From Streptomyces smyrnaeus (GTDB lineage Bacteria; Actinomycetota; Actinomycetes; Streptomycetales; Streptomycetaceae), in contig NZ_JAFFZM010000020.1 of NCBI RefSeq assembly GCF_017676345.1, positions 62,001 to 126,000 on the forward strand: a stretch of DNA of 64,000 nucleotides. The letters are read 5' to 3'. The position numbers and the translations under genes were made by a program. The notes beneath the pieces were generated by a model that was given only the letters and a program-made list of their open reading frames with translations, ran no database searches and had not been told where the DNA came from. Below are positions 7,652-15,957 of the stretch, piece after piece (position 1 is the stretch's first letter; every line of letters begins with the position of its first letter).

Positions 7652-8935
7652 TCAGTCGACCGAGTACCCAGACGCGGGCGCGGGCAACGAACCGGTGTCC
7701 TCCTCGGATGTGGCCAGCCAGCCGCCGACCGCGAGCGCCGCGGCCACCAGCGCTGCCGCGACGCCTATTTTCAGCCGTCGACGGCGGACGGCGATCCGGT
7801 GCCGCGCGGACCCGGCCCGCGCCTCTCCCACGGCGCGCGGCGCCCGCGCCGTGCCGTGCGCTCCTCCGGCGAGCTCGTCCTCGCCCGGCACGCGCATGCT
7901 CGTATGGGTGTCCCGGTTCGCGTCCGGACCGACCCGGGAGTGGACCAGCGGCACGGCGCCACCGCCCGGGCCGGGCACCGCGCCGGTGCCGGGGTGGGAG
8001 TGCTCGTGCGCCGCGCCCTCGGCGCTCCCCGGCCCGGCACCGTCCCGCGCGGGGTCCTCGTAGTCGGCGTAGCCCTCCTCGCCCTGCTCGTCGATGTCGA
8101 GCGGCGGCAGCCCCTCCAGGGCGGGCAGCAGCTCGCGCAGCCGCGCCGCGAGCTCGGCGGCGCGCAGCCGGGAGGCGGGCGCCTTGGCGAGGCACTGGTG
8201 GATGAGCTGCCACAGCTCGTCCGGGATGCCGGGCAGCGGTGCGACGGCCTCGGTCACATGCCGGCGCAGCACCGCGCCGGGATGGCCGCCGCCGAACGGC
8301 GTGAACCCGGCCAGCAGCTCGTAGACGACGGTGGCCAGGGCGTAGATGTCGACGGCGGCGCGGGGCGGCAGCCCTTCGACGATCTCGGGCGCGAGGTAGT
8401 CCGGGGTGCCGATGATCGAGGTGGCGCGGGTGCGGCTGGGCGAGTCGATGAGCTTGGCGACTCCGAAGTCGGTCAGCAGCGCGGGCGGCGCCCCGCCCGG
8501 ACCCTCCATCGCGAGGGCGTCCAGCAGCACGTTCTCCGGCTTCACATCGCGGTGCACCAGTCCGGCGGCGTGCGCGGCGGCCAGCGCGTCGGCGACGTCG
8601 GCGGCGATGGCGACGGCCGCCGCGGGCGCCAGCCGACGGTCCCGCTCCAGGCGGGTGCGCAGGTCGGTACCGCGCACCAGGTCCATGACGAGGGCCAGCT
8701 CGTTGCCGTCCACCACCAGGTCGCGGACGCCGACGACGCGCGGGTGGTCGAGGCAGAGCAGGGCGCTGCGCTCCTGCACGAACCGCTCGACCAGGTCCTG
8801 GTCGGAGGCGAGGTCCTCACGCAGCAGCTTGATGGCGACGGGACCCTCGGGTCCGTCGCCGAGCCACACCGTTCCGGCACTGCCGCGCCCGAGGATCCGG
8901 TGTGCCGTGTAGCGACTGCCGATCTTCCGTGCCAT
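7652..8935 (-). CDS. pkaB: Serine/threonine protein kinase PkaB
   Basis: A 427-residue membrane-anchored Hanks-type kinase. The start is ATG 8935 (MARKIGSRY); open frame further upstream does not look like kinase sequence. Kinase domain (about 7-265): glycine loop GRGSAGTVW, Lys in VAIKLL, catalytic loop HRDVKPENVLLD, DFG motif, and GTPDYLAPEI in the activation segment. Next come a Pro/Gly-rich linker, a basic juxtamembrane patch (RHRIAVRRRRLK), one TM helix (about 392-410) and a very short extracytoplasmic tail, so there is no sensor domain. The next kinase gene upstream (160 bp, same strand) matches pkaA; the pkaB-pkaA arrangement near prfB is as in S. coelicolor. Confidence 0.9.
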   Translation of the reverse strand: MARKIGSRYTAHRILGRGSAGTVWLGDGPEGPVAIKLLREDLASDQDLVERFVQERSALLCLDHPRVVGVRDLVVDGNELALVMDLVRGTDLRTRLERDRRLAPAAAVAIAADVADALAAAHAAGLVHRDVKPENVLLDALAMEGPGGAPPALLTDFGVAKLIDSPSRTRATSIIGTPDYLAPEIVEGLPPRAAVDIYALATVVYELLAGFTPFGGGHPGAVLRRHVTEAVAPLPGIPDELWQLIHQCLAKAPASRLRAAELAARLRELLPALEGLPPLDIDEQGEEGYADYEDPARDGAGPGSAEGAAHEHSHPGTGAVPGPGGGAVPLVHSRVGPDANRDTHTSMRVPGEDELAGGAHGTARAPRAVGEARAGSARHRIAVRRRRLKIGVAAALVAAALAVGGWLATSEEDTGSLPAPASGYSVD

Positions 8936-9095
8936 GGCGACAAAACTACGCGGCGGGACTCCGCTTGGGAGCCCCGGATGCCGGTAACTGTCACTTCTGT
9001 GGGGGAAATCCCCGCTCACAAGTCGACAAATCACCGTAGTCGCCGGTATCCGGGCGGGTCGTCAGCAGCGCTCCGCCGGTCGGCCCGACGGCCCG

Positions 9096-10817
9096 TCAGC
9101 TGTTGAACTGCCGGAAGAAGTCCCCTATCTGATCGAAGACATCCTTCGTCGACTGCCAGAAGCTCTTGCCCTCGGCCCACCACTGCGGCGCGTCCGTCAG
9201 ATTCCAGACCAGCACCCCCGCCACCACGACGATGACGACGAGGAACAGACAGCCCTTGAGACAGCCCAGCCCCGGGATGCGCATGGGGTTGGCACTGCGC
9301 TGCCGCGGCTCCCGGCGCTGCCTGGGCTCGCGCGGCGGCCTCGGCTCGCGCTGCCTGGGCTCCGGCTGCGGCCTGGGCTCCCGGCCCCGGGGCGGCTGCG
9401 GCTCGTAGCGCTGCGGCGGCTGCTGCTGACCGTACTGCGGGCCGTACTGCTGCTGACCGTAGGGCTGCTGGCCGTACGGCTGCTGACCCTGGGGGGCCTG
9501 CTGCGGGGGCGGCGGTGGGGCCGCCCGCCGCTGGGGGCGCCGACGCAGCGGGTCCATGCTCGGGTCGAGCGGCTGGACCTGGGTCTGCTCGTTGCGGTCC
9601 CGCGCCGCGCGCAGCTGGCTCTCCCACGGATGGGGGCCGTCCTGCTGCGGGGGGCCGCCCTGCCCGTAACCGCCCTGCGGGCCCCCGGTCTGCGGCATGA
9701 CATTGGTCTCGGCCGACGGGTCGTACTGCCCCTGGCCGCCCTGCGGGCCCCCGGTCTGCGGCAGGACGTTGGTCTCGGCGGACGGGTCGTACTGTCCGCC
9801 CGGGGCCGCACCGCTGTGCGGCAGGACCTGAGTCGGGTCGGAGTCGCCGGCGCCCGGACCCGGCGCGGTGGCTCCCTGGGCGCCGGAGTCGGGGACCGGC
9901 GCGGGTGCCGGGTCCGGCGCCAGCAGCGCGGCCACCCCGAGCGCCGCACCGGCGGCCTGCGGCGTGGCCTGGGCCCCGATGCCGTCGGCGACGGTACGCA
10001 GACCGCGCGCCAGGTTGACGGCGCTGGGCCGCTCGTCGGGGTTCTTGCGCAGACAGTGCTCGATGACCGTCCACAGCGGGTCGGGGACGTTCCTGGGGCG
10101 CTCGGGCTCCTGCGCCAGGTGCTGGTGCAGGACGGCAAGCGCACTGTCGCCGCTGAACGGCGGATACCCGCTGACCAGCTCGTACAGCAGGATGCCCGCG
10201 CCGTAGATGTCCACGGCCGAGGTCTGCGGGCGGCCCTCCGCCGACTCGGGGGCGACATAGGCCGGGGTGCCGACGAACTCCTGGGTGCGGGTCAGGCCCG
10301 GGGAGTCGGCCAGGCGCGCGATGCCGAAGTCGGTGAGCATCGGCCGCATGCCGTTCTCGTCCTCGGTGAGCAGGACGTTCGCGGGCTTCAGGTCCCGGTG
10401 CACGACGCCGTCGGCGTGGCTGGCCGCCAGCGCGTCGGCCACCTGTGCGGTGACCAGACTGGCGGCGATGGGCGAGAACGGGCCGTTCTCGCGCAAGTAG
10501 CGATGCAGGTCCGGGCCCTCGATGAGATCCATCACGAGCGCCAGCAGATCGCCTTCGACCACAAGGTCGCGCGTTCTGACAATGTTGTGGTGCGTCAGCC
10601 GCAGCAGCACGGAGCGCTCCCGCAGGAAGCGCATCACCACGTCGGGGTCGTTCGCCAGTTCCTCCTTGAGGACCTTGATCGCGACGGTCTCGCCGGGCTC
10701 CCCGGCCACCGCCGCCTCCGAGCCCGCCGTCTCTCGCTGGCGGGCCCGCCAGACGGTGCCCGTGGCGCCGCGCCCCAGCGGCTCTTCGAGCAGGTACTTG
10801 CTGCCTACCGGCCGCAC
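9096..10817 (-). CDS. pkaA: Serine/threonine protein kinase PkaA
   Basis: A 573-residue kinase. The start is the GTG at 10817 (V-R-P-V-G-S-K-Y), with CAGGGAG about 9 bases upstream; more upstream frame is open but lacks support. Kinase domain (about 5-270): LGRGATGTVW, VAIKVLKEEL, HRDLKPANVLLT, DFG and GTPAYVAPES. The long linker contains near-repeats with Thr-x-Val-x-Pro cores: TQVLPHSG, ETNVLPQTGG (twice, with L or M) and TQVQPLDPS. It then has a Tyr/Gln-rich PYGQQ run and an Arg-Glu-Pro-rich run, followed by a TM helix (about 526-545) and a 28-residue tail. It is divergent from a gene for an FHA-domain protein; FHA domains bind phospho-Thr, so the linker threonines are candidate docking sites (inference). 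Confidence 0.9.
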   Translation of the reverse strand: MRPVGSKYLLEEPLGRGATGTVWRARQRETAGSEAAVAGEPGETVAIKVLKEELANDPDVVMRFLRERSVLLRLTHHNIVRTRDLVVEGDLLALVMDLIEGPDLHRYLRENGPFSPIAASLVTAQVADALAASHADGVVHRDLKPANVLLTEDENGMRPMLTDFGIARLADSPGLTRTQEFVGTPAYVAPESAEGRPQTSAVDIYGAGILLYELVSGYPPFSGDSALAVLHQHLAQEPERPRNVPDPLWTVIEHCLRKNPDERPSAVNLARGLRTVADGIGAQATPQAAGAALGVAALLAPDPAPAPVPDSGAQGATAPGPGAGDSDPTQVLPHSGAAPGGQYDPSAETNVLPQTGGPQGGQGQYDPSAETNVMPQTGGPQGGYGQGGPPQQDGPHPWESQLRAARDRNEQTQVQPLDPSMDPLRRRPQRRAAPPPPPQQAPQGQQPYGQQPYGQQQYGPQYGQQQPPQRYEPQPPRGREPRPQPEPRQREPRPPREPRQRREPRQRSANPMRIPGLGCLKGCLFLVVIVVVAGVLVWNLTDAPQWWAEGKSFWQSTKDVFDQIGDFFRQFNS

Positions 10818-11241
10818 GTCATGCGCTCCCTGGTCTCGTACTGCAATCCCGCCCACAATAGTGCCGCCGCGCAAGGCGGTGCCGGGTCCGCATGCGTGCT
10901 CTTGGGCACGCACGTGCTTTTGGGCACCGCGTGTGCACAGGGGCACACGCTCGGGCTCATCCGCACCCGTGCGTACTCATGGGCACTCCTCGTACTCATG
11001 AGCACGCCGGGGCCGGGCGGCTCCCCCGGAAGACGCACACCGGGTGGCGATGGTTGCGGTGGCGCCGTTGCCCGGACAAGATCATTCCGCGCGGCAAGAT
11101 CGTGCGGATGGCCAGGACGGGCCCCGTTGTCAGTCGCGGGTGCGAGTATGCATGCAGTGGTACGGACGATGTGCCGACGCGCGAGCACGGTGGGTGGGCA
11201 GCCCGCCTGGCACACGGCGCGAACGGGACCTGGAGGCGCAG
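10818..11241. promoter_or_regulatory. Divergent pkaA / FHA-ATPase intergenic region with repeated operator-like motif
   Basis: These 424 bases hold no supported gene. Four copies of CGTRCTYWTGRGCAC occur, all in the same orientation: 10895-10909, 10913-10927, 10972-10986 and 10991-11005, as two pairs with 18- and 19-bp spacing and 77 bp between pairs. Each is flanked by GTGC / GCAC half-sites (or GTAC / GCAC). Between the pairs lies a separate inverted repeat, GTGTGC-6 bases-GCACAC (10931-10948). The arrangement suggests binding sites for a dimeric regulator of one or both divergent genes. No canonical -10/-35 pair is obvious. Confidence 0.6.
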
Positions 11242-14200
11242 ATGCAGATCCGGCTGACTGTCGCCCTGGCGCCGCGCGGCGCCCGCAGCGCGGCGGACGC
11301 GGGCGCGGGCGAGTCCGGGGGCGCGGGAGAGACAGCGCGCTCCGCCGCCCGGTCGCAGCCGGCGCAGCCCCGCCCGGCGCCCCCGGGCCAGCCGGTCGGA
11401 CAGGCGAACGTACTGGTCACGGCCCCCGCCGGCACCGTGCTCTCGGCGGTGACGAACGCCCTGGCGACCTCGGCCGCAGCCGCGCTGGCGACAGCACCCG
11501 CCTCGTCCGCTTCCGGCGGCTCGGGCGGACCTGACGGCTCCGGAAACGCGGCGACCGGCCAGGAGGAAGCCCCGCAGGAGCCCGTGGTCGTCTACGCCGG
11601 GACGCGGCGGCTCGACCCGCACCGCCAGATCATCGGCGAACCCCCGCTGCTGGACGGCGCGCTGATCTCACTGCACGCCCCGGTCGCCCCCGCCGCGCTG
11701 CCCGCGCACGGCGCCGCCGTCACGGCCCTGACGGCGTACGGCTCGGCCAGGGCCAGGCTGCACGTCACCGGCGGTCCCGACGCGGGCGGCATCCACCTCC
11801 TCCAGGGCGGCAAGGTCCACCTCGGGCGCTCCGCCGACGCCGACGTACCGCTGGACGACCCGGACGTCTCCCGGCTGCACTGCGCCGTGACGGTCACCGA
11901 CGGCGGCGCGGTCACCGTCACCGACCTCGGCTCCACCAACGGCACCACACTCGACGGCACCCCGGTCGGCCCCCGGCCCGTCCTCTTCCGCCCCGGCTCG
12001 ACGCTGCGCATCGGCGAGACGACCATACGGCTGGAGGCCACCTTGGGCACGGGCCCGGAGGCCGAACCCGGAGCGGGTCACGGGCCCGCCCTCGCCCCCG
12101 CACCCGCGCTGGCCCTGCCCACGGCCCCGGACGGCGAAGGGCGCCTCCGCCTCGTCCGCGAGGGGCCGCACGGGGCCGGCCCGTCCGCCGACAGCCCGGC
12201 GGCGGGCGGCGGCCCCCACCAGGGCTCGGCGGCGACCACCCCCGCGGCCGGGGCGGACGCCCCGGCCGGCTCCGCCCCGACCGACCTTCCCCCGGACGGC
12301 CTCCCCCCGGGCGCGGAGCAGATGGCGCGGCCCGAGCACTGGGGCACCCCGGACACCCCGGCCGACGACGCCCACTCCTACGCACCGGCACCCGGCGGGC
12401 CCTTCCCGGGGACCGACACCACCCACAGCGCCGGTCTCGTGCCCCCGGCGGACAGCGGCGAAGCGGCACAGCGCAAGGGGCGCGGGCTCGGCGCCTGGGC
12501 GCGCCGATTGACGACCGGCCGCGCGGAGCAGACCGACAGCCCCGCCCCCGGCCCGCGCGGACCGACGCGCTACGGCTCCGGCACGGCGGAGAGCTATGCC
12601 GCACATCCGGCCGAGAGCTTCGGAAACCGGGTCGGCCACCTGCCCGCACCGCGCGGCGGGGAACTCGACGGCGCGCCCGGCGGGCCGCAGCGCTGGCCCG
12701 ACCCCGCCGCCGTACTGCTCAGTGCCCTCGGACCCGGGCCCCGGCTGTGGGAGCGCGGCCCCGGCCATCCGGACGCGCTGACCGTACGGCTGGGGGTGGC
12801 CCACCGCAGCGGCGGGCACAGCGATCCGGTCACCGTCGATCTGCGCCGGGCCGGCTCACTCGGTCTGACGGGCCCGCGCGGGCGGCTGACCGGGCTGGCG
12901 CGGGCCGTACTCGCGCAGCTGACGGCGCTGCACGGGCCGAGCGCGCTGGAGGTCGTCCTGCTGTCGGCGGACCGGACCCGCAGCGTCCAGGCGCGGCAGC
13001 AGGAGTGGTCGTGGCTCGGCTGGCTGCCCCATCTGCGTCCGGCGCACGGCCAGGACTGCGCACTGCTGACGGCCTACGACCACGAGCAGGCCACCGCACG
13101 GACGGCGGAGCTCGTACGCAGGCTGGAGGCGCAGGGCACCGCTCCCCGGCGCGGAGGGCCGCCCGGCCCCGCCGTGGTCGTGGTGGTGGACGGCGACCCC
13201 GGCTCCGCCCAGCTGCGCACGAGCGTGGCCCGGCTGGCGCGGGAGGGGGCGGCAGCCGGTATCCATCTGCTCTGCCTCGCCGAGACCCCGCCCGCCAGCC
13301 CGTCCTCGCCCATCGCCGCGACCCTGGAGGCGGCCGACGCCGCGTGTGCCGCCTTCCCCGAGTGCGGGACGGTCGCCCTGCTGAGCGGGGATGTGGCCAC
13401 CGCGGTCAGAGTCCTGCATCCCGCCTCCCGCCCCGCGCACGGCGCGCACCCTCCGCAGGGAGCCGGCCGGAGCCCGAGCGGCGGCGCGGGGCAGCACGTC
13501 GTACCGAGCCAGCGCGGCGGGCCCGGCTCGGCGGCTGCCGCCAGTGGCGCCCCCGGGGTGTCGAGCGGGCCCGTGGCGACCGTGGACGCGGTCTCGGCGG
13601 CATGGGCGGAGCGGTTCGCTCGGGCGCTGGCGCCGCTGCGTGAACCGGAGGGCACCGGGGCCGACACGTCGGCCGCCCCGACGGTGACACTGCCCGACCA
13701 GTGCCGGCTGCTGGACGAGTTGGGGCTGGCGCGTGCGACGCCTGCCGCGCTGCTCGCCCGCTGGTCGGAGCGGGCCGCTGCCACCTTCGGCCGGGTGCCG
13801 CTCGTCTTCGGCGCGGGCCCGCACGGGCCGCTGGAAGTCGATCTGACCGATCTGTCGGGGCCGGCGGCGCGGATGGCGCCGGCCGCCGGGGAGGGCGATC
13901 CTCAGGCGCCGGGCCGTGCCCTGCCCGGGCACGCCTTCGTCAGCGGCGGTCCCGGCTCCGGCAAGACCGAGCTGCTCCGCTCGCTGGCGGCCTCCCTCGC
14001 CGCGGGGGAGCGCCCGGACCGGCTGGCCCTGGTGCTGGTGGACGGCGCGGGTGCCGACGCCGGGGACGGGCTGCGGGTGTGCGCGGAGCTGCCGCATGTC
14101 ACCGGGCGGCTGACGGCGGGCGATCCGGTGCGGATGCGGCAGTTCGCCCAGGCGCTCAGTGCCGAACTCAAGCGCCGGGCCGAGCTGATCGGCGACGACA

Positions 14201-15318
14201 GCAGCTATGAGGAGTACGTACGGCTGGCCGCGCGCCCCGGTGGGCGGGTGGTGGCGCCCCGGCAGGCCCCCGAACGCGCCGCGGTGCGGGAGCAGTCGGT
14301 GGACGCGCGGCCCGAGCAGGGTGTGCAGGTCCCGGCACCCGCCCCGGCGCCCGACGAGCGGGCGACCGTGGCCCTCCACCCGTCCGGGCGGCGCGGTGGT
14401 GGCGGCCCCGGCGAGGACCGCTCGGCGACCGGAGGCGGCGCCGGGGGCGGACGGGGCGGCGAGGGCGGCGGGCTGGACATGCTGCCGTCGCAGGCCGCCC
14501 CCCAAGCACCCGGCCGGCACGGCGGCGGCAGCGGTGGTGGTGGCGCCGCCGGTGGTGAGGCGCCGGCCGCCGATCCCGACCGCACCCGACGCACTCTCCG
14601 GCTGCGCAGGACCGACGAGCCGGACCGGACCGACGAGTCCCGGCGGGCGGACGACCAGCGGTCCGGCGACCGGCAGGCCGACGACCGGCGGCCGGACGCG
14701 TCGCGGCGTACCGGCGCGCAGGACGTACCGGCGCAGGATGCGCCCTCCGGGCTGTCGGCCTCCCCGCTCGGCCCTGGCGGTGTGCCGCCCCGGCTGGTGG
14801 TGCTGGTGGACGACTTCGACACGCTGGTGGACCCGGCGTTGGGCAACCCCGGTCGGCCTGCCGCCGGTTCGGTCGTCCGGGCGCTGGAGGCGGTCGCGCG
14901 GGCCGGGGCCCGGCTGGGCGTGCATGTGATCGCGGCGACGGGCCGTGCGGACCGTACGGTGCACACGGTGCCGGCCCGGACGGCGGCGCTGCACGTGGAG
15001 CTGACCGGCGGTGAGCGCGGCGCGGACGGTACGCCACGCGGCCGCGGCACCCTCACCCTGCGGCAGCGCCTGGGGCCGGAGGGTGCCGTCGTCGGCGGGG
15101 CGCCGGTCGCCTTCCAGGCGGGCCGGGTCACCGGCCGCATCCCGCGTACGGCGACGCTGCGTCCCACCGTGGTGCCGTTGGACTGGGCGCGGGCGGGCGA
15201 CCCGCCCGCGCGGCGCCAGGTGCGGGAGTTGGGCAACGGGCCGACCGACCTGGCGCTGCTCGCCAGTGCGATGGAGCGCGCGGCGCAGCAGGTCACCCCG
15301 GCGGCCCCCGCCACCTGA
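11242..15318 (+). CDS. FHA domain / FtsK-SpoIIIE-type ATPase fusion protein
   Basis: A 1358-residue protein. The start is the ATG at 11242, with GGAGG 7 bases before it; earlier in-frame ATGs lie inside the regulatory region. Order: an N-terminal ubiquitin-like/Ala-rich region (1-185); an FHA domain (about 190-250: LGRSADADVPL, VSRLHCAVTV, DLGSTNGTTLDG, with the pThr-binding Arg, Ser and Asn); a long disordered stretch; a degenerate FtsK-like domain (about 515-720); and an FtsK-type ATPase with Walker A GGPGSGKTE (about 902) and Walker B LVVLVDDFD (about 1186). About 200 low-complexity residues, with repeated R-x-x-D-E units, split the second ATPase domain. EccC-type ATPases of type VII secretion share this build. 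The divergent kinase pkaA is a likely regulator. Substrate unknown. Confidence 0.85.
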   Translation: MQIRLTVALAPRGARSAADAGAGESGGAGETARSAARSQPAQPRPAPPGQPVGQANVLVTAPAGTVLSAVTNALATSAAAALATAPASSASGGSGGPDGSGNAATGQEEAPQEPVVVYAGTRRLDPHRQIIGEPPLLDGALISLHAPVAPAALPAHGAAVTALTAYGSARARLHVTGGPDAGGIHLLQGGKVHLGRSADADVPLDDPDVSRLHCAVTVTDGGAVTVTDLGSTNGTTLDGTPVGPRPVLFRPGSTLRIGETTIRLEATLGTGPEAEPGAGHGPALAPAPALALPTAPDGEGRLRLVREGPHGAGPSADSPAAGGGPHQGSAATTPAAGADAPAGSAPTDLPPDGLPPGAEQMARPEHWGTPDTPADDAHSYAPAPGGPFPGTDTTHSAGLVPPADSGEAAQRKGRGLGAWARRLTTGRAEQTDSPAPGPRGPTRYGSGTAESYAAHPAESFGNRVGHLPAPRGGELDGAPGGPQRWPDPAAVLLSALGPGPRLWERGPGHPDALTVRLGVAHRSGGHSDPVTVDLRRAGSLGLTGPRGRLTGLARAVLAQLTALHGPSALEVVLLSADRTRSVQARQQEWSWLGWLPHLRPAHGQDCALLTAYDHEQATARTAELVRRLEAQGTAPRRGGPPGPAVVVVVDGDPGSAQLRTSVARLAREGAAAGIHLLCLAETPPASPSSPIAATLEAADAACAAFPECGTVALLSGDVATAVRVLHPASRPAHGAHPPQGAGRSPSGGAGQHVVPSQRGGPGSAAAASGAPGVSSGPVATVDAVSAAWAERFARALAPLREPEGTGADTSAAPTVTLPDQCRLLDELGLARATPAALLARWSERAAATFGRVPLVFGAGPHGPLEVDLTDLSGPAARMAPAAGEGDPQAPGRALPGHAFVSGGPGSGKTELLRSLAASLAAGERPDRLALVLVDGAGADAGDGLRVCAELPHVTGRLTAGDPVRMRQFAQALSAELKRRAELIGDDSSYEEYVRLAARPGGRVVAPRQAPERAAVREQSVDARPEQGVQVPAPAPAPDERATVALHPSGRRGGGGPGEDRSATGGGAGGGRGGEGGGLDMLPSQAAPQAPGRHGGGSGGGGAAGGEAPAADPDRTRRTLRLRRTDEPDRTDESRRADDQRSGDRQADDRRPDASRRTGAQDVPAQDAPSGLSASPLGPGGVPPRLVVLVDDFDTLVDPALGNPGRPAAGSVVRALEAVARAGARLGVHVIAATGRADRTVHTVPARTAALHVELTGGERGADGTPRGRGTLTLRQRLGPEGAVVGGAPVAFQAGRVTGRIPRTATLRPTVVPLDWARAGDPPARRQVRELGNGPTDLALLASAMERAAQQVTPAAPAT

Positions 15319-15343
15319 CGGCGCCTGACACCGCCTGCCCGTA

Positions 15344-15367
15344 GCCCCGCGGAGCCCTCCGCGGGGC
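15344..15367 (+). terminator. Hairpin after the FHA-ATPase gene
   Basis: An 11-bp inverted repeat, GCCCCGCGGAG / CTCCGCGGGGC, separated by only 2 bases, 26 bases after the stop. The real loop must open a few more pairs. Confidence 0.65.
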
Positions 15368-15389
15368 CGAGCAGGGCTGCGTCCGTCCT

Positions 15390-15449
15390 CTTCATCGATT
15401 GTCCGACGGCTTCATGGGTTGTCCGACGCTTCATAGGTTGTCCGACGGG
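15390..15449 (+). repeat. Three tandem 19-20 bp direct repeats
   Basis: Copies begin at 15390, 15410 and 15429, each of the form CTTCATnGRTTGTCCGAC. TTGTCCGAC resembles a half-site of the TTGTC-GACAA operators bound by GntR/FadR-type regulators (family knowledge), but here it is repeated directly. It lies about 500 bp upstream of the sugar ABC operon, so a regulatory role for that operon is possible rather than shown. Confidence 0.65.
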
Positions 15450-15815
15450 CGCGCCCGCCCGCGGGCATCCGGTCGGCTCCCGGCGGGCTCTTCCGCAGCC
15501 TCTCGTTCAGAAGTTGTAGGAGTCCTGCGCGGAAGGACACGCTCCACAAGGCGCGCGAACCCCCCGGTCGGCGCGCGGCGCGGGTGACGGTTTTGTGAAA
15601 TGTGCGTGCAACTTCGTGTGCGCCTCGCGCGCTTCCCGAGGGGGCGCGCGGAAGTGGTCAGCGCCGTCCCACACGGCTCGCCCGCCGCCCTTCGAGAGCC
15701 CCACAACGAACGCCCCAACTTCCCCTCTTTGCCCATGAGTTCGCAGATGGGGGCAGGCAGGTTCACCGTGTCAGGTCACGGACTGATCAAGATGCCGACG
15801 GCGGGCCGAACAGTG

Positions 15816-15845
15816 TTGCCAGAGGGCATCGTCCGGGCGTACAAA
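15816..15845 (+). promoter_or_regulatory. Candidate vegetative promoter for the sugar ABC operon
   Basis: TTGCCA (15816-15821) and TACAAA (15840-15845) are 18 bases apart, a good match to the main sigma factor of Streptomyces. The -10 lies about 112 bases before the binding-protein ATG at 15958. Confidence 0.5.
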
Positions 15846-15957
15846 CTTCCGCACAAGAAGGTACGACGCGGTGCCGCCCCTGGGCAGGCCGCGTCTGCTC
15901 ATCTCCCGTTCATGTGATGGACACGGGAGTACACGGGGAAAGGGACGGCACTCAACC

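Larger units (their letters stand above)
15319..15957. other. Long intergenic region ahead of the sugar ABC operon
   Basis: 639 bases without a supported gene. In order it holds a hairpin terminator, three tandem 19-20 bp repeats and a candidate promoter (listed separately). Small open frames at 15600-15917 and 15602-16015 do not show Streptomyces-like third-position GC and have no ribosome site. The segment at about 15590-15620 is relatively AT-rich for this genome, so a second promoter is possible there. Confidence 0.6.

Noticed and set aside
10805..11215. 136-residue minus-strand frame with VPKST repeats between pkaA and the FHA gene
   Set aside because: The repeats come from the 15-bp DNA motif; there is no start signal and it covers the divergent control region.
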